34,144 nt of DNA, taken from contig JAFGQA010000501.1 of the NCBI GenBank assembly GCA_016935885.1, forward strand, positions 1 to 34,144. Reading direction: 5' to 3'. Below the pieces are notes generated by a model that was not told the DNA's origin, made no database searches, and saw only the letters and a list, made by a program, of their open reading frames with translations. Position 1 is the stretch's first letter. Each line of letters opens with the position of its first letter. The position numbers and the translations under genes are program-made. This DNA comes from Phycisphaerae bacterium. GTDB lineage: Bacteria; Planctomycetota; Phycisphaerae; UBA1845; UTPLA1. Below are positions 24,357 through 32,400 of this stretch, in pieces.

Positions 24357-25409
24357 ATGTCCCTGAAACTCGTCACTGGCGCTCCCGGCTGGCTGGGCAC
24401 ACGGCTCGTCCGCGTGCTCCTCAACGGGCTTCCCGATGTTCCGGCCCTCGCCGAACCCGCGCGCGATCTTGATGTGCGTTGTCTTATTCTCCCCAACTCA
24501 GACACGAAAGGACTCAAGGCGATAGGGGTCGGCATCTCACTCGTTGAGGGTGACCTGCGCCGCGACGAGGATGTTCGGACGTTCTGTCGGGGTGCGGAGG
24601 GCGCGACGCTGTTTCACTGCGCGGGGGTTATTCACCCGGCGCGTCGGGCCGCGGAGTGTGTGGAGGTCAACTTCGAGGGCACGAAACACCTGCTCGAAGC
24701 GGCTGAAGCGGCCGGCGTGCGTCGAGCCGTCGTCGTCTCCTCGAACTCTCCGATCGGGACGAACCCGACGCGTGACCACCTCTTCGATGAACATTCGTCC
24801 TATAGGCCCTATATGACCTATGGCCGTTCCAAGGTGCTCATGGAGAAGGCGGTCGCCGAGATCCAGGCGCGCGGGAAACTGGAGACGGTCATCATCAGGC
24901 CCCCGTGGTTCTACGGGCCGGATCAGCCGCCGCGGCAGACGCTTTTCTTCAGGATGATCAAGGAAGGGAAGGCCCCGATCGTGGGCGACGGGGACAACCG
25001 CCGGTCGATGGCCTACATAGACAACATCTGCCAGGGCCTTCTCCTGTGCGAGGCCGTGAAGGAAGCCAACGGGCGCACCTACTGGATCGCGGACCGCAGT
25101 CCGTATACAATGAATGAGATTGTAGACACCATCGAGCGGCTCCTGGAAGAGGAGTTCGGCATGCAGGTCGCCCACAAGCGCATGCGTCTGCCTCATTTCG
25201 CCGGCGAAGTCGCGTGGTTGTGTGACTGGCTGATCCAGAAGGCCGGCTTCTACCAGCAGAAGATCCACGTCCTTTCCGAGATGAACAAGAACATCGCATG
25301 CTCCGTTGCGAGGGCGGAGAAGGAACTCGGTTACGATCCGAAGATCGCCCTGGAAGAGGGCATGCGCCGATCGATTCGATGGTGTTTGGATCATGGGCAT
25401 GACCTATAG
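24357..25409 (+). CDS. NAD-dependent epimerase/dehydratase (extended SDR)
   Basis: Sugar-nucleotide epimerase/reductase-type protein, 350 aa. Seen: Rossmann motif LVTGAPGWLGTRL (5-17), DLRR after the third strand, FHCAGVIHPA, a VVVSSNSPIGT strand holding the catalytic Ser, and MTYGRSKVLMEKAV with the Tyr-x3-Lys pair. IIRPPWFYGP and DNRRSMAYIDNICQG are typical of the extended SDR substrate domain. ATG 24357 has GGAGG eight bases upstream. The substrate is unknown; the reductase/3-beta-HSD-like subgroup is as likely as a UDP-sugar 4-epimerase. Confidence 0.88.
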   Translation: MSLKLVTGAPGWLGTRLVRVLLNGLPDVPALAEPARDLDVRCLILPNSDTKGLKAIGVGISLVEGDLRRDEDVRTFCRGAEGATLFHCAGVIHPARRAAECVEVNFEGTKHLLEAAEAAGVRRAVVVSSNSPIGTNPTRDHLFDEHSSYRPYMTYGRSKVLMEKAVAEIQARGKLETVIIRPPWFYGPDQPPRQTLFFRMIKEGKAPIVGDGDNRRSMAYIDNICQGLLLCEAVKEANGRTYWIADRSPYTMNEIVDTIERLLEEEFGMQVAHKRMRLPHFAGEVAWLCDWLIQKAGFYQQKIHVLSEMNKNIACSVARAEKELGYDPKIALEEGMRRSIRWCLDHGHDL

Positions 25410-25443
25410 CGCGCATTTCCCACGCGGTGGTCAGGTTCGTGCG

Positions 25444-25478
25444 GGAAACGTGGAATTGGGAACTGGAAACTGGGACCA
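25444..25478 (+). repeat. Heptamer tandem array abutting a start codon
   Basis: GGAAACG, TGGAATT, GGGAACT, GGAAACT, GGGACCA, five units that end exactly at the ATG at 25479. It replaces the usual ribosome-binding region. Confidence 0.75.
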
Positions 25479-26513
25479 ATGACACAACATCCCTGTTTAG
25501 CAACGCAGCGCGTTTCAGACATAACAGCTGGGGCCGGACGGCGGCGCTGGACCAAGTGGCTCCTCAGGCTGATCGGCGTTGCGGCTCTGGTGCTGATCGT
25601 TCTGCGGGTCGGTCGTCAGGCGTTGTGGGCAGAGCTGAGAACCGCAAACTGGTCTCTTGTACTGCTCGCCGCTGTCCTGTGCGCTGTCCATTTCGGCCTC
25701 AAGGCCGTGCGCTGGAATTACATACTCCGTCGAAGCGCCGTGGCCGTCTCGCAGCGTGAGACGCTTGGCGTTTACTGCGCCGGCGCGTTGCTGGGCATTG
25801 TTACGCCGGGGCGGGTCGGCGAGTTTGCGAAGGCGGCCTATATCCGCAACTGGAGCGCCGAGACGAGCTGGGGTACTGCGCTAGGCACCGTCGTCCTTGA
25901 CCGTCTAGTCGATCTGGGCGCCTTCGCGCTTGTAGCGTTGTGGGGTGTGGTCTGGGTGGGACTGCCGGGTCAGTATCGTATTGTGGGGGAAGTGGCGATC
26001 ATGGTGCTCCTGGCGATCGGGTTTACCGGGAGCCTCCTGGTCTGGCGTCGCCTGTATTACTCAACATTCGGAGAGCGAGTCAGGGGGCTGGTCCGCCAGA
26101 AGATCGGCGCGAGCGCGGGCGATTTCTATGGCGTTTTGAAGTTGGGGAAAGGCGCGCAGGCTCTCCCGGTGGTGGGGTGGACAGCTGGCGCGTACATCCT
26201 GTTCTTTCTTCATTTCCTGTGCCTGTCCAGGGCGATGGGATCAACGCTCTCGTTCGGGATCCTCTGCTGGGGCATTGCGCTGGCCTCGCTCGGCGCCCTC
26301 CTTCCGATTTCCATCAGTGGTATCGGAGTGAGGGACTTCATCTTGATCGCAGTATTCACATCTTGGGGTGAAACGCCGGCCCGTACGCTGGCTATTTCTC
26401 TCACCTACCTGACGCTTCTTTATGTCGTGGTCACCCTGATCGGCATTTGGCGGCTGTTGCGGGGTGACATCGACATTCGCCAGATTCTGCGGAAGGGAAA
26501 GATCCCGGGCTGA
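25479..26513 (+). CDS. UPF0104/LPG_synthase_TM family membrane protein (AglD/flippase-like)
   Basis: Polytopic membrane protein, 344 aa, about eight hydrophobic segments. Seen: HFGLKAVRWNYILR near 70, GIVTPGRVGEFAKA near 108-121, VVLDRLVDLGAF, and LPISISGIGVRDFI near the C-terminus, the motifs of the family that includes the transmembrane part of MprF and archaeal AglD. It has no soluble aminoacyltransferase domain. Between an SDR and a polysaccharide deacetylase, a role in lipid-linked sugar translocation is plausible. The ATG is immediately preceded by a heptamer array, whose purine-rich units may supply the ribosome binding site. Confidence 0.85.
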   Translation: MTQHPCLATQRVSDITAGAGRRRWTKWLLRLIGVAALVLIVLRVGRQALWAELRTANWSLVLLAAVLCAVHFGLKAVRWNYILRRSAVAVSQRETLGVYCAGALLGIVTPGRVGEFAKAAYIRNWSAETSWGTALGTVVLDRLVDLGAFALVALWGVVWVGLPGQYRIVGEVAIMVLLAIGFTGSLLVWRRLYYSTFGERVRGLVRQKIGASAGDFYGVLKLGKGAQALPVVGWTAGAYILFFLHFLCLSRAMGSTLSFGILCWGIALASLGALLPISISGIGVRDFILIAVFTSWGETPARTLAISLTYLTLLYVVVTLIGIWRLLRGDIDIRQILRKGKIPG

Positions 26514-26514
26514 G

Positions 26515-27579
26515 ATGATCCAGTCCCTGCTTAACCGCCTGCGTCTATGGCGTCCGCTGTTGTGGTGTGTATACCGGCTGGGCCTGTTCCGTCTTCTGCG
26601 ACTCCCCCTGCGGCGCCGGGCTGTGATTCTCTGTTACCACAAGGTCGTGCCTGCGGCGGTTCCTGTTTGTGACTGGATCGGTGGGCCAGCAGTGGATGCG
26701 GCCGTGTTGGCGCGGCAGATGAAGTTTCTCCACCGCCATTACAATGTTATCGAAATGGATGCGCTCGCGGAGGCCGTGGAACACGGTAAACCCCTGCCTC
26801 CATTCTCCGCGGTGGTGACCTTCGACGACGGATACATGAATCAATCTGAGAATGCCCTGCCTGCCCTTCGCGCGAACGGCCTGCCGGCGGTTTTCTACGT
26901 CTGTCCGGCATTTCTCGGCACCGATCGGCTGTTCTGGTGGGATGAACTGACGTACATCTTCCAACACACTCGCTGTGAGCGCTTGGACATGCCGGTGGGG
27001 CAGGCGCGCTTCGAGGCGACCTTGCGGACCGAGGACGAGCGCAGGGCGTCCTGCCGGCGGTTCTCCCGCGACCACTTTGCACGCCTGAATGTCGACGAAC
27101 AAGGGGCAACGCTGGATCGCTTGCGGGCGCTTTCCGGGGTCGACCCGCGGAAAGACGCTGACTACGTCTCAATGTGCCGATGTATGCGGCGGGAGATGCT
27201 GGGCGACCTGCGCGAAGCCGGACATACCGTGGGTCTTCATGCGGAGCATCACGCCATGTTGCCCCGTGAGACCCCCGAGAAGCGTCGTCGCGAGATCGAG
27301 GACTCCCTTGCCACGTTCCCGGAGGGGGCGACCCGGCACTTCTCCTATCCATACGGTATGCACGACGAAACAACGGTCGCCATCCTGCGGGAGGCGGGTT
27401 TCAGAACGGCGGTGACGACCCGGATTGGATTCGTTCGGCCGGGCGACGATCCCTATCTGCTCAACCGGATTACTGCTTCTCCCGATTTCCTCTCCTTCGT
27501 GTTCGAGATATCCGGCCTCCCCGGGTACCTTGCCCGATTGGATCGTTGGCTGAAGTGTCGCGAGGGCACGCAAGGATAA
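26515..27579 (+). CDS. Polysaccharide deacetylase (CE4, NodB-like)
   Basis: Predicted metal-dependent N-deacetylase of a sugar polymer or lipid-linked sugar, 354 aa. Seen: AVILCYHKVVP at 36-46, VVTFDDGYMNQSENALPAL near 100-118 with the catalytic and metal-binding Asp pair, GLHAEHHAMLPRE supplying metal-binding histidines in a variant of the usual H(S/T)xxH, and HFSYPYGMHDETTVAILREAGF. The N-terminus is basic and hydrophobic (LWRPLLWCVYRLGLFRLL) and could be a membrane anchor. ATG 26515 comes one base after the upstream stop; the longer frame back to 26464 overlaps that gene without family support. Confidence 0.88.
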   Translation: MIQSLLNRLRLWRPLLWCVYRLGLFRLLRLPLRRRAVILCYHKVVPAAVPVCDWIGGPAVDAAVLARQMKFLHRHYNVIEMDALAEAVEHGKPLPPFSAVVTFDDGYMNQSENALPALRANGLPAVFYVCPAFLGTDRLFWWDELTYIFQHTRCERLDMPVGQARFEATLRTEDERRASCRRFSRDHFARLNVDEQGATLDRLRALSGVDPRKDADYVSMCRCMRREMLGDLREAGHTVGLHAEHHAMLPRETPEKRRREIEDSLATFPEGATRHFSYPYGMHDETTVAILREAGFRTAVTTRIGFVRPGDDPYLLNRITASPDFLSFVFEISGLPGYLARLDRWLKCREGTQG

Positions 27580-27588
27580 AGAGGGCGG

Positions 27589-28344
27589 ATGATGACGCAG
27601 GAGAAGGAGAAGGTCCAACGGCATTTCGAAACCATGGCCACGGGCGAATGGCAATCACGCTACCGCGACAAACCCATGTGGGAGAGGTACGTTTACCTTA
27701 CCCGGCGCGCGGCCGTCACGGAGCTTCTGCGCGATGTCGTCGTTCAACGCGTTCTCGATCTGGGTTGCGGCAGTGGCGATTATCTCGATGTCCTGGCCGG
27801 GCGCCCGGTGGCGTATTCAGGCATCGATTTTTCGGCAAACATGATTCAGTCGGCGCGGGAACGGGCGGATGCCCTGGGGATCAAGGCGGACCTGCGCATT
27901 GGAGACGTGGAGAATCTGCCCTATTCGGACAAGACCTTCGACCTGGTGCTGGCCATCGGGCTCATTGAGTATTTCGACCATCCCGATGCCCTGCTCCGTG
28001 AAATACGCCGCGTTCTGACTGTCGGCGGACTGCTCGTCATGCAAAGCTACAAGAAGAGTTTCAACGCCTGGACCCGCGAGATATGGCAGAGGGTACACGG
28101 GGTGCGGCCGGGTGGTGTTGAGCACAGGCAGTACGGTCGGCGGCAATTGGACGCACTTCTGGCGCCGTACGGTTTTGAGAAGGAGACTTGGATTTACAGC
28201 CATTTCCGGGTCTTTCCTTACACCTTCGAGTATCGATTCCCCGCTTTCTATGTCGGGAGTTCGGATTGGATCAGCCGCCACTGCCCGCGCGCACTGGGGG
28301 CCTTCGCATCAATCTACCTCGCGCGTTACAAGCTCGTGTCGTGA
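27589..28344 (+). CDS. SAM-dependent methyltransferase (type 11)
   Basis: Class I methyltransferase, 251 aa. Seen: VLDLGCGSGDYLDVL near 55-69 (motif I), YSGIDFSANMIQSARERA (post-I), LRIGDVENLPYSDKTFDLVLAIGLIEYFDHP (motifs II-III), and a GG-LLV strand. The acceptor is unknown; it lies nine bases after a deacetylase, so a sugar hydroxyl or amine is reasonable. ATG 27589 (two consecutive ATG codons) has AGAGGGCGG upstream. Confidence 0.88.
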   Translation: MMTQEKEKVQRHFETMATGEWQSRYRDKPMWERYVYLTRRAAVTELLRDVVVQRVLDLGCGSGDYLDVLAGRPVAYSGIDFSANMIQSARERADALGIKADLRIGDVENLPYSDKTFDLVLAIGLIEYFDHPDALLREIRRVLTVGGLLVMQSYKKSFNAWTREIWQRVHGVRPGGVEHRQYGRRQLDALLAPYGFEKETWIYSHFRVFPYTFEYRFPAFYVGSSDWISRHCPRALGAFASIYLARYKLVS

Positions 28345-28365
28345 GGTTCACAGACGGCGAGCGTC

Positions 28366-29502
28366 GTGCCTGAAGAAGCGCCGCCGGAACTGCGCATGAA
28401 CGCCCTGCAGGATCATCAGTCTTCACAGCCGCCGGTCGTTGCCTTCCTTCACCTGCCGCGGATGTTCACTCCGCACTGCGGCATGTATCCGCTGGTGGAG
28501 GCGCTTGGCGCGACGCCCGTGATCTACGAGCGGGAATGGGTGCGGTTTCAGGCGCGCGTGGAGCGGATCGGCTGGCGGGCGGGGCGGTGGATTCAGAGAG
28601 TTGGCCAGGCCTATTCCGGCAGTGCATACAATGCGGTGACGCCCGTATGGGACGAGTTCAGATTCGCGCGTCGCGCGGGGCCCGGATCGGTTGCCCACTT
28701 CATCTGGGGTGAGTACGCGGCGCCGCGCTGGCCGGGGTACTTCCGGCGGAAAGGCGCGCGCGTCGTCTGCACGTTCCACTCCACACCGGGCAACGTCGAG
28801 CAGATCCTCGGGCGCATTCGCGATTTCTCGAAATACGACTGGATCACCACCATGACGAAGACGGTAGTCCCGTTCTTCATCGAGCGGGGCATGCCCGCCG
28901 AGCGTGTCACCCCGATCCTGCACGGTGTCGACACGCAGTTCTTTACCCCTGGGGAGGGGCGGGCGCCGCATGGGGAGGGTCCGTTGCGCGGAATCATTGT
29001 CGGCGGAACCGATCGGGATCACGCTTTCATGGCATCCGTGGTGCAGAGGACGCCCCCGGAGGTCTTTCAGCTTGCGGTTCTCGTCCGCGGGGCGCAGAGA
29101 GAACACTACAGGAGCCTTTCGGGTGTGCGTATGTTCGACTGGCTCCCGGAAGAGGACCTGCGCGAGGCGTATCGAAATGCCGATTTGCTCTCCCTGCCCA
29201 TGGTCAACGCGGCCGCCAACAATGCTTTCCTTGAAGCGATGGCGTGCGGAACCCCGGTGCTCACGAATCGCGTGGGCGGCGTGCCGGAATACGTTTCGGC
29301 CGACTCATCCTACATCATGGAGGGGAAAAAGGTGGATGAGTGGGTTGATTTGATCGTATCTCTTTCGAGGAACCGCGAGGACCTGTTTGCGCGGCGGGCG
29401 CGTGTGCGTGTCTGGGCGGAGCGGTTCGATTGGCATCGCCTGGCGGAGGAGTATCGCGAGGTCTACCGCCGGGTGACTCAAAACAGGAGGCTTGAGCCGT
29501 GA
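28366..29502 (+). CDS. Glycosyltransferase family 4
   Basis: GT-B transferase, 378 aa from GTG 28366; ATG 28396 is possible. Seen: VAFLHLPRMFTPHCGMYPLV, VAHFIWGEYAAPRWPGYFRR, VTPILHGVDTQFFTP, then LRGIIVGGTDRDHAF and ADLLSLPMVNAAANNAFLEAMACGTPVLTNRVGGVPEYV, a GT4 donor domain in which the usual E-x7-E is present as NNAFLEAMACGTP. The 3' end overlaps the GT39 start as GTGA, so the two are coupled. Confidence 0.82.
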   Translation: MPEEAPPELRMNALQDHQSSQPPVVAFLHLPRMFTPHCGMYPLVEALGATPVIYEREWVRFQARVERIGWRAGRWIQRVGQAYSGSAYNAVTPVWDEFRFARRAGPGSVAHFIWGEYAAPRWPGYFRRKGARVVCTFHSTPGNVEQILGRIRDFSKYDWITTMTKTVVPFFIERGMPAERVTPILHGVDTQFFTPGEGRAPHGEGPLRGIIVGGTDRDHAFMASVVQRTPPEVFQLAVLVRGAQREHYRSLSGVRMFDWLPEEDLREAYRNADLLSLPMVNAAANNAFLEAMACGTPVLTNRVGGVPEYVSADSSYIMEGKKVDEWVDLIVSLSRNREDLFARRARVRVWAERFDWHRLAEEYREVYRRVTQNRRLEP

Positions 29503-31076
29503 AGCGGTGGCGAACATGCGAGCAGTGCGTACTGGCCGTCTTCATCCTGGGCAGTCTGGCCTTTCGGCTGACGAAACTAACGGGTCCGCTCGACAGCCCC
29601 GAGTGGCGACAAGCAACGACGGCCTACATGGCCTATCGCATGGCCGCCGAATCACCCCCGGAGCTGTTTCATCCCAAGGTGGTCTATCGCGGCCCGCAAG
29701 ACGTGCGAATATCGGAGTTCCCGATCTACTCTTTCCTTGTGGCGCTCGCATACAAGGCGATGGGAGTGGAGGAGAGTCTCCCGGCGGCCAGGACGGTCTC
29801 GCTCCTGTTCTACCTGGGCGCGGCTTGGTATCTGTTTCGAATCGTCGAGCGGGTTCTCGACCGGCGGACGGCCCTGCTGACGACCGCGGTCTATTTCCTT
29901 TTGCCGCTGGGCATCGTCTATTCGCGCGCTGTCCACTATGACATCTGCCTGGTGTTCTTCTCGCATGCGTTCTGCTGGTACGCGATGCGATTCTTTGACA
30001 CCCGCCGTGCCGTGTTCTTCATTGTATCAACACTCATGGGCACGATGGCCTTCCTGATGAAGGCGCCCTATGCCTTCTACTTCGGATTGCCCCTGGCGGT
30101 CTTCGCGCTGTACCCGCGCGAGAACCGCACCCTCCGAACGCTTCTTCTCCTTGGCGGGTTGTTCGTTCTGCCGCTGGCGTCGGCATGGGGATTCAACGAA
30201 TACCGCATCGCGGTGGAACGGTCAGGCCAGCAAGGCATCCTTCAGCCACAAACATGGACGCACACGTCGAGCATCTCCTGGTTCTTCGGCGATCTGGCCA
30301 TGCGGCTTCGCACGAACCTCTGGAAGGGGATCATCCTGCGCGCGCTCTACCTTGTGCTGACCCCGTTCGGCCTGTTTGCTGCCGCGCTTGCGCCGTTCCG
30401 TCCGTGGCCCGCCGAGAAGCGCTTCGGCGCCGGTTTCGTTCTGGCGCTTACCGCGGGTGTGGGATGCTATGTCCTGCTGGTCTTCTACATGGTCGCGACG
30501 CACTCCTATTACAGTCTGCCGCTCCTGGTGCCGGCGGCCATCCTGATCGGCATCTCCCTGGAATCGCTGGCGACCAGTTTTGGCAAGGCCGAATACAGCG
30601 GGGCCGGTGTGGCGCGCTTAGCCGTCACCTTGATCCTGCTCACCCTCGGCGTGGCCCAGGGCCTGAGACGCGGTTCCCACATCTATGGCGTTCCGTTCTT
30701 CCACGTCGATTGGCAGCGCATCCGGGCGGGTGAGGTGATTGCCGCCCACACAGAGAAGGACGACGTTGTCTTCGTAACCAGTAAGCACCGTTCCATGGGC
30801 GAGACAGACCCCGAAGTTCTCTACCACGCCAAGCGGCGCGGATGGGGGAGGAATCTCGATGATATGAATGCGGAGAGACTGGCTGCCTTTATACAGGGAG
30901 GAGCTTCGCACGCGGCGTTACTGCTCAGCCGGGAAGTCCCGGCGGACTCCGAGCAGTACGCATTGTTCAAGACCTATCCGCGTCGCGACTTTGCCCTCGA
31001 AGGACGCGCTGGCGAACCACTGGGGTACCTGGTGCTGTTCAATCTGCGGGGCGGGAATCCTGCCGCTGTGCCCTAG
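29499..31076 (+). CDS. GT39/ArnT-like membrane glycosyltransferase, paralogue 2
   Basis: 525 aa, polytopic GT-C transferase closely related to the protein at 22689. They share, almost residue for residue, GPLD.P.WRQATTAYMAYRM, SPP..HPKVVYRG, SEFP.YSF.VAL.YKAMGV and MKAPYA.YFG.PLA. GTG 29499 overlaps the preceding GT4 stop. The two copies, about 7 kb apart, probably use different acceptors or donors. The stop lies 18 bases before the end of the convergent minus-strand GT4. Confidence 0.88.
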   Translation: MKRWRTCEQCVLAVFILGSLAFRLTKLTGPLDSPEWRQATTAYMAYRMAAESPPELFHPKVVYRGPQDVRISEFPIYSFLVALAYKAMGVEESLPAARTVSLLFYLGAAWYLFRIVERVLDRRTALLTTAVYFLLPLGIVYSRAVHYDICLVFFSHAFCWYAMRFFDTRRAVFFIVSTLMGTMAFLMKAPYAFYFGLPLAVFALYPRENRTLRTLLLLGGLFVLPLASAWGFNEYRIAVERSGQQGILQPQTWTHTSSISWFFGDLAMRLRTNLWKGIILRALYLVLTPFGLFAAALAPFRPWPAEKRFGAGFVLALTAGVGCYVLLVFYMVATHSYYSLPLLVPAAILIGISLESLATSFGKAEYSGAGVARLAVTLILLTLGVAQGLRRGSHIYGVPFFHVDWQRIRAGEVIAAHTEKDDVVFVTSKHRSMGETDPEVLYHAKRRGWGRNLDDMNAERLAAFIQGGASHAALLLSREVPADSEQYALFKTYPRRDFALEGRAGEPLGYLVLFNLRGGNPAAVP

Positions 31077-31094
31077 GAATGTGCGCGAGTGTTT

Positions 31095-32330
31095 CTAGCG
31101 CGCCATGAGAGCGTCGTACAGTCGCTCCGTTTCCTTGACCGCCCGCGAAGCCTCGTAGCGATCATGAGCAAGAAGAGAAGCATTCCGTCCCAGCCGGTTC
31201 CGCAGAGAGGAATCCCGCGTGAGTGTCTTCATCGCGGCGGCAAGAGCACGGACATCGCCCGGTGGTACCAGAAGGCCCGTTTCGCCGTCCTTGACAGTCT
31301 CGGGCAGACCCCCGACAGCGGTCGCGACTACGGCCATTCCTGCCGCCATGCCCTCAATAACGCTGAGGCCGAGTGCTTCAACAGTGGTGGTGGGTTGAAT
31401 CAGCACGTCCATTTCAGAGAACACAGTCTTCCGGTCCCGCTCGAAGTCGCGCAGATGAACACGCTCGCTCAGACCCAGGGATTCGATCAGGCCGGCCAGG
31501 CGCGCGCGATCGGGCCCGTCTCCCACGATCCACAGGCGGGTGTTCGGGAGGTCATCGCGCAACAGGTGAAAGGCCTGGATCGCAACGTCATTCCCCTTGA
31601 TCGGGCTCAGGCGGCCGAACGTCGCAAACGTGAAGGGCCGGCCGGGCTCGCGGCTCGGCCGCGCGGAGGAACAAATGTCGTCCATGATCACGGGGTTGGG
31701 AAGCACGCATGCCCTTCTAACAGAAAATCCGAGCGCGGACTCCCAGGCGGATCTTGTGAAGTTCGAGTTGAACACGCCGGCATCCGCCCGGGCAAACATC
31801 CGCTTCTCAAACAGCGTGGGAAGAAAGAACACGGTCGAATTGTGCAGGTGGATGACGATTCTGGATGCAGGAAAGACTGTGCGACATGCCCAGGCACCCG
31901 CCGCCAGCCAGTCATAGTAGCCGGCGTGAAGGTGGCAGATGTCCTGCGGGGGCAGGGAATGCGCGAGCACGTCGGTAATCCGCCTCCGCAGGGACCAGGT
32001 CTTGCGCGCGTGATACAACAGGAAATCAAGTCGCTCGGGTAGGAGATTTTTGCAGGCCGGTGCGGCGGCCGGGCGGGGTTCGAGACCGGGAGACGGAGGG
32101 CTCGGCACGGCGTCTTCTTCAGGGCGCAGGTCTTCAATCGAAATCGTATTGACCTCGCACGACCGCATGAAATCAATGTGAGCGTCGCAATCGGAGAACG
32201 GTGTGAGTACGTAATTCTGCTCGAAACGAGCGTGATCCAGCGCCGCAGCGTACCCCTCGGAAGTCCTCTCGATGCCTCCGTAGCCTCGAGAGAGATTAAG
32301 GCGCACAACCCGGACGCGACGATCGGTCAT
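31095..32330 (-). CDS. Glycosyltransferase family 4 on the minus strand
   Basis: GT-B transferase, 411 aa. Seen: VVRLNLSRGYGGIERTSEGYAAAL at the N-terminus, ICHLHAGYYDWLAAGAW, FTFATFGRLSPIKGNDVAI opening the donor domain, LWIVGDGPDRARL, and LIQPTTTVEALGLSVIEGMAAGMAVVATAVGGLPETV with the EX7E motif. Two ATG codons are close together; 32330 has GAGGGA seven bases upstream, while 32336 is too near it, so 32330 is preferred. Residues near 75-95 are Pro/Ala-rich and low in complexity. It is divergent from the flavoprotein at 32401 with a 70-base gap holding both promoters. Confidence 0.88.
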   Translation of the reverse strand: MTDRRVRVVRLNLSRGYGGIERTSEGYAAALDHARFEQNYVLTPFSDCDAHIDFMRSCEVNTISIEDLRPEEDAVPSPPSPGLEPRPAAAPACKNLLPERLDFLLYHARKTWSLRRRITDVLAHSLPPQDICHLHAGYYDWLAAGAWACRTVFPASRIVIHLHNSTVFFLPTLFEKRMFARADAGVFNSNFTRSAWESALGFSVRRACVLPNPVIMDDICSSARPSREPGRPFTFATFGRLSPIKGNDVAIQAFHLLRDDLPNTRLWIVGDGPDRARLAGLIESLGLSERVHLRDFERDRKTVFSEMDVLIQPTTTVEALGLSVIEGMAAGMAVVATAVGGLPETVKDGETGLLVPPGDVRALAAAMKTLTRDSSLRNRLGRNASLLAHDRYEASRAVKETERLYDALMAR

Positions 32331-32400
32331 ATCCATTTCCCTCGGTCAGCCAGGCAATCTGAGTATTCGACAGGCCTCATATAAAGGAAACACTGCAGTT

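Noticed and set aside
24298..25478. CRISPR-like array near the SDR and UPF0104 genes
   Set aside because: Units are 7 nt, directly adjacent and degenerate, with no spacers.
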